64,000 bases of DNA from Micractinium sp. NFX-FRZ (lineage: Eukaryota; Chlorophyta; Trebouxiophyceae; Chlorellales; Chlorellaceae). The notes beneath the pieces were generated by a model. It did no database searches and was not told the DNA's origin. It saw only the letters and a program-made list of their open reading frames with translations. The stretch spans positions 1-64,000 of the forward strand of contig JAPTJF010000327.1 in assembly GCA_029339195.1 (NCBI GenBank), in the 5' to 3' direction. Shown in pieces: positions 1 through 11,600 of this stretch (position 1 is its first letter; each line of letters starts with the position of its first letter). The position numbers and the translations under genes were made by a program.

Positions 1-575
1 ACTCTGGGAGGAGCACTGTCCGCTGCTGGATGGCGCTCCCCCGACCCACCCAGTTCATTCCCCAAGCCCTGCCTCACATCTGCCGCCCGCCTCACATCTG
101 CCGCACCCACTCACCATGCCCGCCCACCCAGATGCTCAAGCTTCAGGCCGCACCCCTTAGAGAGCGGCCGTTGCACGCCATACACCCTCAAACCTGTCTG
201 AGCGCTTCAGAGGCAGACAGTTGGTGCACGTCACTCTGTTTGCTTCCCCCCTAATGTTTTTTCTGCCAGCCCCCTGCCTTTCCACTGCGCCCCCTGCCGT
301 GCAGCCACCTGCTTGCCTGCTTGATACTGCCAAACCTAACCACACACGGCGTGTTGCATTTTCCAACATGAGCCTCCCCTATTTTCATCAAAGTGGCCCC
401 CCTTGATGCTTGCAAGGCAATTGTGCCACTTCACCCCTCAATTGTACAGCGTGTAACTCATGCATCACCGACCATGCCGCGCAAATGATGCCCGCAGGAG
501 GCTGAGCCGTCGTGAAAATGCAACAGAACACGTCAGACAGTGCAGGCGGAACGGGTGGTTGGGGGTCAGCTCCCT
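1..575. other. 3' flank of the deacetylase-like gene, no gene seen
   Basis: No exon-like reading frame with splice sites is recognisable on either strand; the short open frames are typical of GC-rich noncoding DNA. The minus-strand gene to the right stops at 576-578, so at least part of this stretch should be its 3' UTR. Confidence 0.5.
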
Positions 576-1832
576 TTACATTCCCAGCGTCAGCGCCAAG
601 CATGTTAGTGTGCACGCCACTGCTGCACCGAAAAGGCCATGCCGGGTTGCAGCCCCAGAAGGTGGAGGCGCAGCCTGCTGAGGCGGCGATTGCGCTGTGA
701 ACAACGCAGCTGGCATCTCCCCGCCCGTTTGGGTGGTCGCCGTGCCTGCTGCCGGCACCGCCAGACCCTGGGTGCTGAGAGAGCCAGGGGTGGCTGCAGG
801 CTGCACCGGGGGAGGCAGCACAGGGGCAGGCGTCGGTGCTGGTGCTGGCAGCGGCGGCGACACTGAGGGAGACGGCGGCGGCGGGGGCGGAGGCGGCGGG
901 CTGTTGGCAAGGCGCGGGGAGCGCGGGGCGGGGGTCGGGCCGGCGCCGCCCTTGAGGCCGCAGCCCAGTGCCGCTGCCGTGAGCTGGGAGGCGGGCACTG
1001 GTTGAGCATCCAGGCCAGCAGCTGGCGCATGCTCACGAAATACACGTCCGGTTTGGACAGTGCATAGTCTGCATCAAAATGGGCAGCGAAATGAGGGTGG
1101 GGGGCAGGGGCAGGGTTGAAGCACAGAGCTTGAAGCACTGGTCGGCCCACGCCGTGGCAGCTGCAGCGCATGAATGCAAGGTACTGAACACAGAACTGCC
1201 TTGGTGGCCAGGGCAGGCAAATGTGGCTGGGGTGCCCGCTGGGCTTCTTGGCAGCACACCATCACCACCTCCTTCTCCCGCTCCATGCTGCACCATAAAA
1301 CACGGAGCTCAAGCAAGTGCGGCACCCCGCAACACAGCAGCCCGCCCACATTGGCATGCTCACCCGCAAACTTTTGGAAGGCTGCCATGTGGGCAGAAGT
1401 TAACCAGGGGGTGTGCACAAAGATGGGCAGCGGAGCGCGGTTGCCGCTGCAGGCAGCCAGGCAGGCGGGACACATGGCACGGTGGGCTGGCCAAGGGTGT
1501 GCAGGGCACACCAGCTGCTGTGCCCCCCCCCCCACCTGTTAAAGGTGCTTGCGTGGCACGCCTCTGGCAGCCCGCAGGTGTGCCGACACATGCATGCGAC
1601 AGTGTTCGTCGCCCACCCCCTCAGGCGCCTCTGCCCCCTGTCCTCGGTAGCACACGCCTTCCTCAAGCGACGCTCCATCCCCATCTAATACTGGAAAGCT
1701 ACCAGCCGCCGCCTCACCGCCTCACTCACGCGTATGCCGCGTCAAAGTTGGCCGGGAGCACGTCATACACGCTGTACTTGCCGTCGGCAGCATAGTCCAT
1801 GCTGTACAGGCCCAGGGCCGCCAGGTTCCACA
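576..1832 (-). CDS. Polysaccharide (chitin) deacetylase-like C-terminal half, GPI/membrane-tail type, frameshifted
   Basis: Three phase-compatible exons are seen on the minus strand: 1832-1730, 1446-1364 and 1068-576. They read WNLAALGLYSMDY, then ANFDAAYAGNRAPLPIF with VHTPWL, then FADYALSKPDVYFVSMRQLL. This is the C-terminal signature of carbohydrate esterase 4 chitin-deacetylase-like proteins. It is followed by a PVPASQL segment, a proline-rich stretch (nine prolines in a row) and a hydrophobic C-terminus that could be a GPI or membrane signal. The reading frame breaks at about 1000: one C appears to be missing between LLAWML and PVPASQL. The N-terminal catalytic half of the family (the TFDD-type metal site) is not found upstream; the preceding exons encode an unrelated ARM-like protein. 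So this is a truncated or captured C-terminal fragment, a fusion partner, or an assembly artefact. Family identity of the fragment is secure; gene integrity is not. Confidence 0.75.
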
Positions 1833-2180
1833 CTGCATCAACAATGCCATGTGTTGGTCGGGCCAAGCCAAATCAGCACGAACAGTGCACCAATGCATGC
1901 ATGTGGCGGTGCTTTGCATGCGTGTGGCCCCCCCCCGTGGCAATACAGCAGGCGCAGCAGCGGTCCACCCGGGCAGCTTCCTCCCAGTGGGGAGCTGCGC
2001 GGGGCAAGGCGGGCAGGGCGGAGAGCCATCATCCTCTGCGTCAGCGCGGGACTAGCTGTCAAGCAGACGGTTGTGGCAGGCCGAGGACGTGGGGTTGAGG
2101 AATCTGACCGGAGATCGGCACTACACGTGCATGCACGCTGACGCAAGCGACACACACTGGGCAGCATGCACAGCATGTGA

Positions 2181-5100
2181 TCACTTGCTTGCCCCGCATG
2201 TGACTGGTAGATGGTCTGCAGGAGTGAGGCAAAGCGCTGCCGCTGTCAACTCACCGTGCGTGGCGTAGAGGGCCAGCTGGGCGGACTGGTAGGCTGGCGT
2301 GTATGGCAGCCCGTACAGCACGTGCCCGGTGGCCGCCAGCGCATGTGCCATGCCATCGCTCGTGCTGCGCCCCTGGACCCAGTGCCAGATCAGCCTGGGA
2401 GGAGTAGGCAGGGAGGCCAGGCGGAGGGCGAGTGTTCAATTGCGCAAGTCCAGACTCCTCTGGGACCAAGATCCCAAGGCAAATAGCAGACTCAACTCTA
2501 TCACAAAGGGATGGCTGGACAGCAGCGCAGGCGGTGAATTGAAGGCAGGTCGCTCCCATGCCGACACAGCGCGGCGCTGCTTTGCGCAGCTCACCTCTGC
2601 AGGGGGGATGGTGAGCGCACCGCCACATCCCAGGCTGGGTCGCCAGGCGGGCACGTCATCAGCGGGTGCACCCCCTGTCGCACCAGCTCTGCCCGAGCGG
2701 GGGCGGCGGCATGCAGGAGCAGGGAGACCCAGGCAAGCGCCAGGTTGCCCTGAACAGTGAAGTGCGCCTGCAATGGAGATACAAGGTAGTGTGTGTGTGT
2801 GAGAGAGAGAGAGAGTTTCAGAGGGACGGGGAGAGATAAGGTCATGCCATATGTGAAGCCAAGAAGAGCACGCGCCAAGAAGGCATGTGTCGATTGAGCA
2901 CACGGGGCTGCACTCACCTTGGGGAACGCCTGTGCAATGGCAGCGAGAGCGCCTCCCTCCACCGCCGCGGCCGCCACGACCGGGTGCACGGCCAGCAGCT
3001 GTGCCACGCACGACAGCTGGCGCTGCAGCGAGGTCCAGTCATCGGAGCCCCGAAGACGGAGGGGCACCCCCCATGGCGGCCACGCAGCCGACCAGGCGCA
3101 GCGCCTTGCCAGCCAGCCCCAGCCGGCCTGCCTCTTGCGCCCACAGGCTGCTGTCCAGCTTGCACAGCGTGCTGTGCAGCGCCTTGCACAGCTCGTTGGC
3201 TGCCCGTGCCTGAGGAAGCTGCCCTGCCAGCTGTGCCCCCTGCTGCGCCCGCCCCGGGGACTGCTGCGCCTGCTGGGCCTGCTCAGCTGCTGCCACTGCC
3301 AGCAGGTCATCCAGCTGGCTGGCCAGGCAGGCGCCCAGGCCCACGCTCCAGAGCCTGGGTTCGGGCATGGGAGGCGGGGTGGTAAGCAAGGATGTGGGTG
3401 TGCCGGGATGGCTGACCAAGGCGACTCACGTACGCATAAAGGGCAAGGGCAAGCAGTGGGTCTGGCTCAAGAGGCCCGGCCAGCATCCGGGAAGCAGGGC
3501 GAGCAGGGCTGAGGGCATGCGTGCTCCCGTGCTCCAGGGAAGCCGGGCAGGCACCTCATGCACAGAACCCCTGCCCATCCCGAGCCGCAAATCACTTGGG
3601 TGGCAGCTCTGCAGCCAACCGGCGGCTGGCTGACACGCATGGCTGCTGCCTGCACGCCTGCCCGCCTGCCGGGCTGCCGCCTGCCCGCCTCTCACCTCTT
3701 GCACGCCAGCGGGTCGCCGCAGCATGCCAAAAAATAGAGGCAGACGGCGGCCAGGAAGGCACAGCGGTCGCTCCACATCTCATCATCCACGTCGCCCCCC
3801 GCTTCCTTCTCCTCCTGCTGCCACTGCTGCTGCTGCGCCTGCTGTGCCTGCTGCCAGCGCTGCTGTGCGCTGCCCAGCAGGTCGAGGCAGTACCACGGCA
3901 GGCCCAGCAGTACCAGCTGCGGTCCGCAGCTGACTGTGAGGCAGGGGAGGAAGCGCATCAGGTCCTGCCGGTGCATCGCCTTGTCGCAGGCTGCAGGGAC
4001 GAAGGGGAGCCATGTTGCGTGTGGGGTTTCGGATGAGTGCGCTTGCAGCATGCAGGCTGCAGGCAGGGCGCGGCGGAGGGAGGCTGGGAGGCACCTCCAG
4101 CAGGGAGAGGGATGTGCTGGTGGCTTGTTGCACGGCTGCCCAGGAGCAAAGTGCAAAGCGGCAAAGCGCACACAGCTGCGGCAGCAAGCCCCAGAGTGCA
4201 TGGCAGGGGCAGGTGGTACATCAGATGGACAGATACCGCCAGGAGCGCTGCTGCCCAGAGCTGGTTGCCCAGCAGGGGCTGCCCACCCACCCGGCCGGAC
4301 AAGGCCGCCCACCCACCCTCCAGCACCCACCCAAGACCACTCCTGCTTTCACACGCGCCTCCCACCTTTCACAATGTCGACAAGTAGTGTGAACGCGCCG
4401 CTGGCCAGGAACAGGCGGCGCGCCTCGGGGCTGCGGCACAGGGGGGCAAGCAACACAAGCAACATGAGTAACACAGGCAAACATGCGCGTGCTTGCTGCT
4501 GCGTTGTTGCGTGCCTCCGCCGTGTCCGGGTGGCCCCTCGCCTCCGCAGATGACTTTGAAAACCCATGCAGCATCACATCAAGGGGCGACACACATGCAT
4601 TTTACTTGACGTCCGACTGGTGCACCGGTCATGCACCAATACGTGTGCTGACACCTGAACTGAAACATTTCCCCAATGTGTACTTGATGTGAGCACTGTC
4701 ACCTGCGGTTCAGAAAGTCCCCAGAAGGGTCCCGCATAGTGTGGTCCAGCCCAGCCGCCCCGAGCACGCACAGGGCCTACAGGCAGAGACGGGAACAAGG
4801 CATACAGCCTTCTGCGTGAGTTGGGAAGGCATCAGAGTTCTGGGAACACCCTTCGGCAGCGGGGACTCGTTCCCCTGGCTACCGGAAACGAGGGAGGGCC
4901 TGCACGCACGCACACACACACACACACACACCAGCGTGCGCATACACACGCATGCACGCATACAGGTGCCCGTCAGTGCACAGCAATGGGCGTGGATGTG
5001 GGGGCTGGAGGGGCAGCCGTTCCCTTCCGCCCGTACTACTTGTTGCTGCACCTCGATCATGGGTCCGATGCAGAGGCGGGCCTCATCACCTAGCCCGGCA

Positions 5101-7317
5101 GCTGCCAGCGCGCAGCCGCGCATGAGCAGCAGGCGGGCGGCGTCGTGGCTTCCCCGCCAGCCGCGAGCAGCAACCTCGATTGACCCTGCGCGGGGTGGCG
5201 GGTGGAGGGTGGGCGCGGGAAGGGGAGTGCAGTCGGCAAAGGAGAGTCCAGTATGAACATGAGCTCCACCGGTGCCCTTTTCTTTAAATAGCTCCGGCCG
5301 ATTCTCTACCCAAGCCGATTCTCTACCCGATGCGAAATCCGCTGAATCATAATAGCATGCGGCGGGCTCACTCGACTTCTCCAGCAGCTCCACAGCTCTG
5401 CATATCAGCCGGAGCTCCCGTGTGTCCAGGCTGGCAGCCGCATCCGCCAGCAGGCTGGCGTCGCTGGGCGCGCTGCACGCTGCGAGCGCTGCGCCGACGT
5501 GGTGCTGCAGCAGCGCCAGCAGGTGGCAGCCCAGGGCAGTGGTGCTCCACAGTTGCTGGAAGGCTCTGCAGAGATGCATGCGGCACAGATGAGCCATACA
5601 GATGAATCGGCTCAGCACACGCTCATGAGGATTGAGCAGGTGATCACACAGCAAGACTGCCCTGCCCGGCACTTCAGGCAGCCACCTTCGGAGGATCACA
5701 CCAACCAACCCGATCCCTGGCAAAGGAGCCGGGCAGTGGCAGCAGCCGCCAGCCAGGCGGCCCCACTCACTCTGGCTGGGCAATGAGGAGGTGCATCAGC
5801 GTGCCCACCAGCCCCTCCTGCCAGCGCAGCGGGCGCCCTGCAAAGGCGGGCCCAAGCACGCCGCCCAGCCGGTCCACGAGGCCTGCATGACCACAGCACG
5901 GCCACAGCATGGCCAGGGCGCGTGACATCTCAGCAGCAGTTCTGAACCTCACTCAGCTGAGCTGTCCGCAGGCCGCCCAGGGGCTGGCACAAGCGCCGCG
6001 CCATGCACAGGCCTGCCAAACCCCACCAAGAAATAGTCCGTCACAAAGCCTGCAGCTGCCCCCACCCAGCGGTGTCCCGGCCAGCCGCATCATGCCATGC
6101 AACACGTGCCCCTGGGCTCGCCTGCTTGCAGCACAAGGGGTCCCAGGTCCCTGCTGCCCACAGCCCATATCAGGAAGTTGAGTGCCTCCTCTTGGAGGTG
6201 CGGATCGGCTCCAGGGCGCAGCAGGCCCAGCACACGCCGCGCCTCCGCCTGCGCTGGTGGTGGAGGCCTTGCCTTGCCTTTACCTTTACCTGACGTTGAC
6301 TACAATGTTAACCTACACCCTCACACCTGCATCTTCACCCTCCCTTTCCTCTTCCCTCTACCCTCGCTCATCCAATTACCTACAGGCATCCCCTCAATGA
6401 GACGCGCCACACAGCACGTGTGAAGCATGCAGCTTGCGTACTGCCCTCTGCCCTCCCCCGTCCACCCCACCCCACCTGCTGCGCGCCCAGCGGCAGCGCG
6501 CGCCCTGCACAGCCCCGGAGGAGGAAGGCGCAGGCATATCGGCGCAAAGCACGTGGCAAAGCTTTTGGGCACGCAATGTCAGTTCATTCACTTCAGGGAC
6601 AGAGCACGCTGGCAGGCGGGAGGGCGGGCAGAGCGGGGGAGGGATGGTCTGTTGTGGTCTGCTGCCAGGCTGGCTGGCTGGCTTGGCTTGGCTTGACTGG
6701 CCTGCTAGCCGCTCCACGCACCCAGCAAAACCTGGTGACCAGCAAAAACTGGAGACTAGCAACCAAACGTGGGCTGCAGGCACTCACAGCTGGGGTCAAA
6801 CACGCCGCAGAAGAAGCCAGCCGGGTCGGCCCGCTCCTTGGCGGCACACAGAGCCTGCACGTCCGCTGCCACCTGCGCATATGGCGGGGGGAGGGAGGGG
6901 TGTGTATGTGTGTGCTGCTTCAGTTTGATCAGTTCAAATGTGTGCTGCTCCAGTGTGTGCAACCCCCCACCTGCTCCACCTCCCCGGACAGGAGCCACAT
7001 GTCGGCGCTGCGCGGCGCTCCAAACGCCACCACTTCCTCCAGCCGAACCCCTGGCGTGTCGGCATGCAGCTCAAACTGACTTAGCGGGGAGCCAAGTTTG
7101 GACTTGGGCTTCTTCTGCGTCCTGGCTGGCGTGCCGAGCGGGGCGGCGGCCGCGGCGGCAGCGCCGCTGGCGGCGCTCCTGCAGAAGGGGCGGCGGCAGC
7201 CCACTGCGGCGTCGGCGGCCGCTGCGCAGGCGGAATGCGCGCCCACATCGCATGGATTGGCGACAGGTCATCAATGCCAGGGGCTTACCCGTGCAGGTCA
7301 GAGGTCGGCGCGGCCAT
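2181..7317 (-). CDS. ARM-like alpha-helical repeat protein, unrecognised family, one frameshift
   Basis: I assembled exons 7317-7289, 7178-6971, 6872-6788, 6504-6476, 6248-6122, 5882-5771, 5565-5372, 5185-5040, 4776-4703, 4430-4366, 3990-3696, 3354-2918, 2767-2595 and 2394-2255; all junction phases agree. The start is MAAPTSDLHG in a short first exon ending at a strong donor. The product has an Ala-rich basic N-terminus, then many amphipathic helices (EEALNFLIWAVG, LVGTLMHLLIAQPE, RRLFLASGAFTLLVDIVK, LALAWVSLLLHAAAP) typical of ARM/HEAT superhelices. A Gln-rich, acidic loop lies near 3800. Exon 3354-2918 is 437 nt, one more than the phase allows; the extra base sits in a G6 run (3067-3072 on the plus strand). 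If the last donor at 2254 is not used, the protein stops at 2183-2181; if used, it continues in phase into the deacetylase-like exons. I could not assign a function. The exons at 6504-6476, 6248-6122 (GC donor) and 4776-4703 are the least certain. Confidence 0.6.
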
Positions 7318-7817
7318 TTGGTGGCTCAGAGCACTGCCTCGGGACACAGTGCTACCAAACCGATTGATAACCGGCGTTTCGACACCGCTACGACGCCCCA
7401 AAGCCGTCACAGCTGTGGCCAGAACCCTGGAGCCTTGTGGCGGTGCGCCACGTGTTGAGTGGCACAGTGCACGTGGGGCATTCAGCGAGCTCCCCTTTAC
7501 TTGACTCTACATGCACCTCTGTGAATTCAGTCCTGAAATATGCATACTATTGCTTGCAATCCGATTGCTGGCTTGTTGCATGGTGTAAAGGGCATCCACT
7601 TGCTGACTGGCTCTTGTGTGCCGCGTGGACAGGCAGCTGGGCACACAACCGCGGTGGAGCGATCTTCATTTACATTTGCATGGTGTTGCACGCCACTGGA
7701 AACACGGTCAAGTCATGCATGCTGCGTGGGGCCGGCGCCGGCCTGCCCTCAGACCAACCTTTGGTGGCGCGCCCGCTAGACACGCTGCGCGCGCTCAGCA
7801 TGCTGCGCCTGCTGTGC
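7318..7817. other. Intergenic: promoter side of the ARM-like gene and 3' side of PSMB4
   Basis: About 500 bp between two same-strand genes. It contains a TGTAA-type poly(A) motif for PSMB4 and must hold the upstream region of the ARM-like gene. I see no further gene in it. Confidence 0.5.
7670..7674 (-). terminator. TGTAA poly(A) signal candidate for PSMB4
   Basis: TTACA on the plus strand reads TGTAA on the coding strand, about 145 bp after the PSMB4 stop. TGTAA is the known green-algal polyadenylation signal; assignment here is by position only. Confidence 0.45.
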
Positions 7818-10800
7818 TCACCACGTGCCCACCGCGTTTGCTCCCGGGTTCTGGAACAGCTTGAAGCCCCAGTTGGTCTCCAGGGCGAACGGCTCTGCAC
7901 GGGAATGCACCAACAGTGTGGGTGACGCAGAAGCGGAAGCATACGCACTGCAGCTTGAACTGCCCTCCGGCTCGCTATTGGTAAGAAGGCAACCAGCTGC
8001 TGCAGCTAGTGGTGCAGCTTGCAGTCTGCCTGACCCCCGAATACCCCCCTCCCACATAGATGTGCCAGTACTGTCACTTTGTCCCACCCGCCCTGCCAAC
8101 TAAGTGCAACCACACTCTCTCACCGCACGCAGCTGCGAACATAAAACACTCTGCTGTGACACGCGCTGTGTGCGACCCCGCCCTGCCCCGCCAACACCCC
8201 ACACCCCTCAATGAGTGCCCCCATGTCCCCCGCACCGCTGACGGTGACCCCCTCCGCGGTGACCTTTGCGATCTGGAACTTGTTGATGCTGTTCTTGTCG
8301 CGGTAGTAGCAGACCTGCAGTACCACACGGCTTGCCGTTAGCGCACATGCTACCGCCGGAACTGGCCGCGAACTCTCCTCGCCTCACATGGCGCACCCCT
8401 GCTGCTCACCACCCAACCATCCAACCCAGCGGATCAAGACCGATCGGCTGTAGCACACAAGGAACAGCCCGCCTGCCAGGCACCCCTCGTAGATCAGAAA
8501 CAAGGTGTGCACTGATCAGTTGCAGAGCTTACCTTGAGGCACTCGTGCATGAGCTCTGTTGCCTCCTCCTCGCTCATGTCTGGCCGGTGCTTCTCCCGCA
8601 TCAGCGGCCGCGCCAGGTGGTTGCCGAAGCCTGCGCGCGACAAGGGAACAGGGAGATAGGGGGAGGAGGACGAGGGGTTGCCAAGCGAGCGAGGGCAGGT
8701 GGGGAGAGGAGGGCAAACGGGGGCCAAAGCCAGGTGGGTGTCAAGACGGCCGGGGGAAGGGGCCGCAGGTGGGGATGGTCGCGCAGCTGGACTTGGTTGC
8801 GTGCCCGCAAACAGCGCAAACCGTGGAGTGCACCCTACCAGCTAGCCTGGCTGTCACATGCAGCCTGTTGCCGGCTGCGGTCCGGGCAGATGAAAGGTTC
8901 CCGCCACGCCACAACCACACCTGGTGCCCACCTGTCACTACACACGGTCCCAATGCATGCCCCCACTGCCCCCGCAAGTGCTGTTGCCAATGTAAAACAC
9001 CTGGTGCCCACCTGTCGCCAGGTGTGCATCCGTGTAGCTGGTGCCAATCATGCCCACCGTGCCCAGGAAGGGCTTGCCGCTGTAGAAGCCGCCCACCACG
9101 ATGCTGTTCCACAGGGGGTCCATCCTGAAGGCGGCGGGGGAGGGAGGAAAGGGAAATGACATGAGTCGTGGTTAGCCAGCACAAAAAGGGAGTTCCAAGG
9201 TTAATGCAGTGGCAGAAGCCGCCCACCACGAACAATGATTATGTTCCACGGAAGGTCCATCTTCAGGAGGAGGGAGGGAGGGAGGGAGGAAGGGGCGGAA
9301 GGGACGGAAGGAGGGTGGGAAGGAGGGGTGGAGGGGGGTGGGAACGAGGGACGGAGCAGGGTAGGGGCAGTAGGACACGGGGCAGGCGACGCGACGCGGC
9401 GTGCGGGGGGCGGGGCGAGGAGGGGCATGATGTTGCCTTTATGCTGCTGCCCCTCGGAACACTCCCCAAGTGCACGTCCCTGCAGCAGCCCTTCCCCCTG
9501 ACCCCCGCATCTCCCACCCCTCACTCGCTCACTTGTTGCGGCGGTTGTAGAGGACGCGCGTGAGGTAGGAGTGCACCTCTGCCGGCTTCAGGTGGTGGCC
9601 ATCGTCCATGCAGAAATCGTCGTCGCTCAGCTCCTCCAGCAGCCTACAAAAAAGCAGACAATTAGTCATTACTTACTAGAAGTGACACCTACTGTGACAC
9701 CTACTGTGAAGTTGAGAAGCAGCAGCTGGTTTGCCAACACACATAGCTCTGCACTGTGTGCCCGCCACGCAGGCAGAACGCGTCGCCGCTCAGCTCTTCC
9801 GGCAGCCTGCAAAAGCCCCTCCTATTTACTCCTGCGGTGGTATCGGCAGTCTCCCAGTGTATTGGAAGCTGCTGAGCTCGCTGCTGGCCCGCCACCCAGC
9901 CCAGGTGTCGTGCTCTGTGGACTGTTGGTAAGCGGGCACCGCTCTTCTGACCTCACGTTGTTTTCTTAAAGCTGCAGAGCTTGCCGCGTCTCACCCCCAC
10001 CCCACCAAACCCCATCTTCCGTACTTTATTTAACCCACTCCTATAGTATGTTGCAGCCCCCCTCACCTCATGATGTATTGGAAGTCGCTGAGCTCGCCGC
10101 TGGCCCCCACGATGCACACATCATTCACCTGCAGCCACGTTGGCAAGGAAGGGGCCACTTGCACGGGTGGGGCAAGGCGGGATGGGCAGCCTGGAGCGGG
10201 TGGGACTGTGGCGAGGCCACAGCAACACAGGCAGGTTGCCAGGCCATTCCGCGTGGTCTGCCACGCCGCCCGCACGCTGCAGCATTGCCCGCCACCCGCC
10301 ATGCACAGGAGAAGGGCTCTGCCCTGGCTAGCTCTGCGCCCTGGCCTGGCTGGTGCGGCACCAGCCCGACAAACTAAACACTGTAGCGCGCTGAGGCTAG
10401 CTTCAGGCCTCTCCCAAAGCCCGACGCTCCTCGCACACCCTCTACAACCCTGGGCCCGCTAGCGCTGCTGCACCCAGCTCACCTTGCGCAGCCGCTCAAA
10501 GGCCTTGTACCGCTTGGTGCTGCCGTAGGCGCCTGCGGTACAAGGGAGCGGGTGCAGATGGTGAGATGGCGCAGCCTGGTGTGGCCCAAGCGCCACTGCT
10601 GGGAGGGCAGCTTCAAAGCGGCATGACCCGCGGTGGCAGCGGGACTGCCGGGCAGGGCGGCAGCGCTGGCAGGAGGCAGCACCGCCGCACTCACTGCCCC
10701 ATTGCCTGCATGCACCGTCAGGAAGTGCACCAGCCTGCACCTCCGCCTCGATCTCAGTGAGGCTTGCAGGCAAACAGGAGCGCCGCTGCCACCTATACAT

Positions 10801-11191
10801 CCCCGTCCTCCCAGCGCACCCAGTGTGTCTGACGCCAGCAGCACTCCATCCTTGTAAGTGATGCCAAGCACCGAGGTGCCCGTGACGTAAGGGTACCTGA
10901 GGCAGCAGCACATGGGGCAGGGATAGATGAGCAGCACTCAAGGGCGACTGGCGCACCTGCGGCACCTGAGCTGCCCCGCCCGCCCGCCTGCCTGCAGCTG
11001 CCCACTCACTGCGTGTGCTTGCGCGGCTGGCCGTTCGCCAGCGCCGCTGGATCCACCGTGAAAGCCTCCGAGCCGCAGGCGGGCGCCTGCACGGCGTTCC
11101 GAGCGGGCTGCTGGTCCAGGCCGGGGTTTGCCAGGCTCGGCACCGGGCCAGGCCCGATCGCCGAGCTGTGTGATTGCGGCCGGACAAGCAT
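7818..11191 (-). CDS. PSMB4: 20S proteasome subunit beta type-4 (PBG1/PSMB4)
   Basis: Nine exons with consistent phases: 11191-11010, 10896-10820, 10532-10483, 10128-10067, 9643-9533, 9124-9012, 8630-8533, 8314-8236 and 7894-7818, giving about 282 aa. The family signature PYVTGTSVLGI is followed by DGVLLASDTLGAYGS, CIVGASGELSDFQYI and NSIVVGGFYSGKPFLGTVG. The protein ends EPFALETNWGFKLFQNP, as in PSMB4 of plants and animals. PSMB4 (yeast beta7) is a non-catalytic subunit of the beta ring with a cleaved propeptide; by homology the mature chain would begin at the TQYPYVTG region, near residue 60. The protein acts in the cytosol and nucleus in ubiquitin-dependent protein breakdown. It shares a roughly 410-bp divergent upstream region with the R3H gene. 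Introns 4 and 5 contain degraded copies of exons 4, 5 and 6. Identity is certain; the exact start is likely. Confidence 0.95.
9208..9275 (-). repeat. Degenerate copy of PSMB4 exon 6 acceptor end inside intron 5
   Basis: The plus-strand text AGAAGCCGCCCACCACGA is shared with the real exon 6 start region (about 9083-9124), and the GTTCCAC and GGTCCATC blocks follow in the same order. The copy lies about 137 bp upstream of the real acceptor in the transcript, retains a pyrimidine-rich AG, and is broken by small indels. Confidence 0.8.
9765..9905 (-). repeat. Degenerate copies of PSMB4 exon 4 end and exon 5 start inside intron 4
   Basis: At 9765-9820 the text resembles the exon 5 acceptor end (CGCTCAGCTC then CCGGCAGCCTGCAAAA against CCAGCAGCCTACAAAA). 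At 9858-9905 it resembles the exon 4 donor end (GTATTGGAAG, GCTGAGCTCG, CTGGCCC). So one intron carries a donor-side copy near its donor exon and an acceptor-side copy near its acceptor exon. Confidence 0.75.
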
Positions 11192-11600
11192 GGCGCTGTT
11201 ATCCCCGCCCGACTGTGCTGATCACTCGACTGTGCTGATCAGGGTGCCGGTGGAGAGCTCTTTTCTTCGCTTTGAGCGGTCGAATAAGCTGAACGCAATC
11301 CCGGGAACAGTGCTGCCTGCGCACCAGCCCGAAACACGGACTTTTGCGTGGCGTGCTGCGGTCCGAGGCGCAGCAGGCCATCGATTGGTGGGAGACCCTG
11401 CTCAGCGGAACCTTACCCTCGCACCCTTTGACGTGCTGCAGCAGGTGTACACACGTTTCTGTATAGCACTCCTTGGCGCCCAAGCCCGACCACCTCTCCC
11501 TCACTTCTCTGCCCTCGGTTCCCTGGTCGGGCGCGGACGCGCGGCGTTACCAAAGTGCAGGGATCAGTGTGCACCTGCCTAACGGCCAGCGAGCAACACA
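11192..11600. promoter_or_regulatory. Shared divergent upstream region of PSMB4 and the R3H-ankyrin gene
   Basis: About 410 bp separate the two start codons. It contains a 14-bp direct repeat GACTGTGCTGATCA at 11211 and 11228 (17-bp spacing), each ending in the palindrome TGATCA. I see no clear TATA box. Function as a bidirectional promoter is inferred from gene orientation. Confidence 0.5.

Noticed and set aside
4908..4936. (CA)n microsatellite as a functional element
   Set aside because: A plain dinucleotide repeat in an intron of the ARM-like gene; like the GT/GA run at 2789-2815, no further meaning is visible.
7071..7274. Alternative ATG frames at the 5' end of the ARM-like gene
   Set aside because: They do not continue in the conserved exon frame; a short first exon (7317-7289) spliced to 7178 does.
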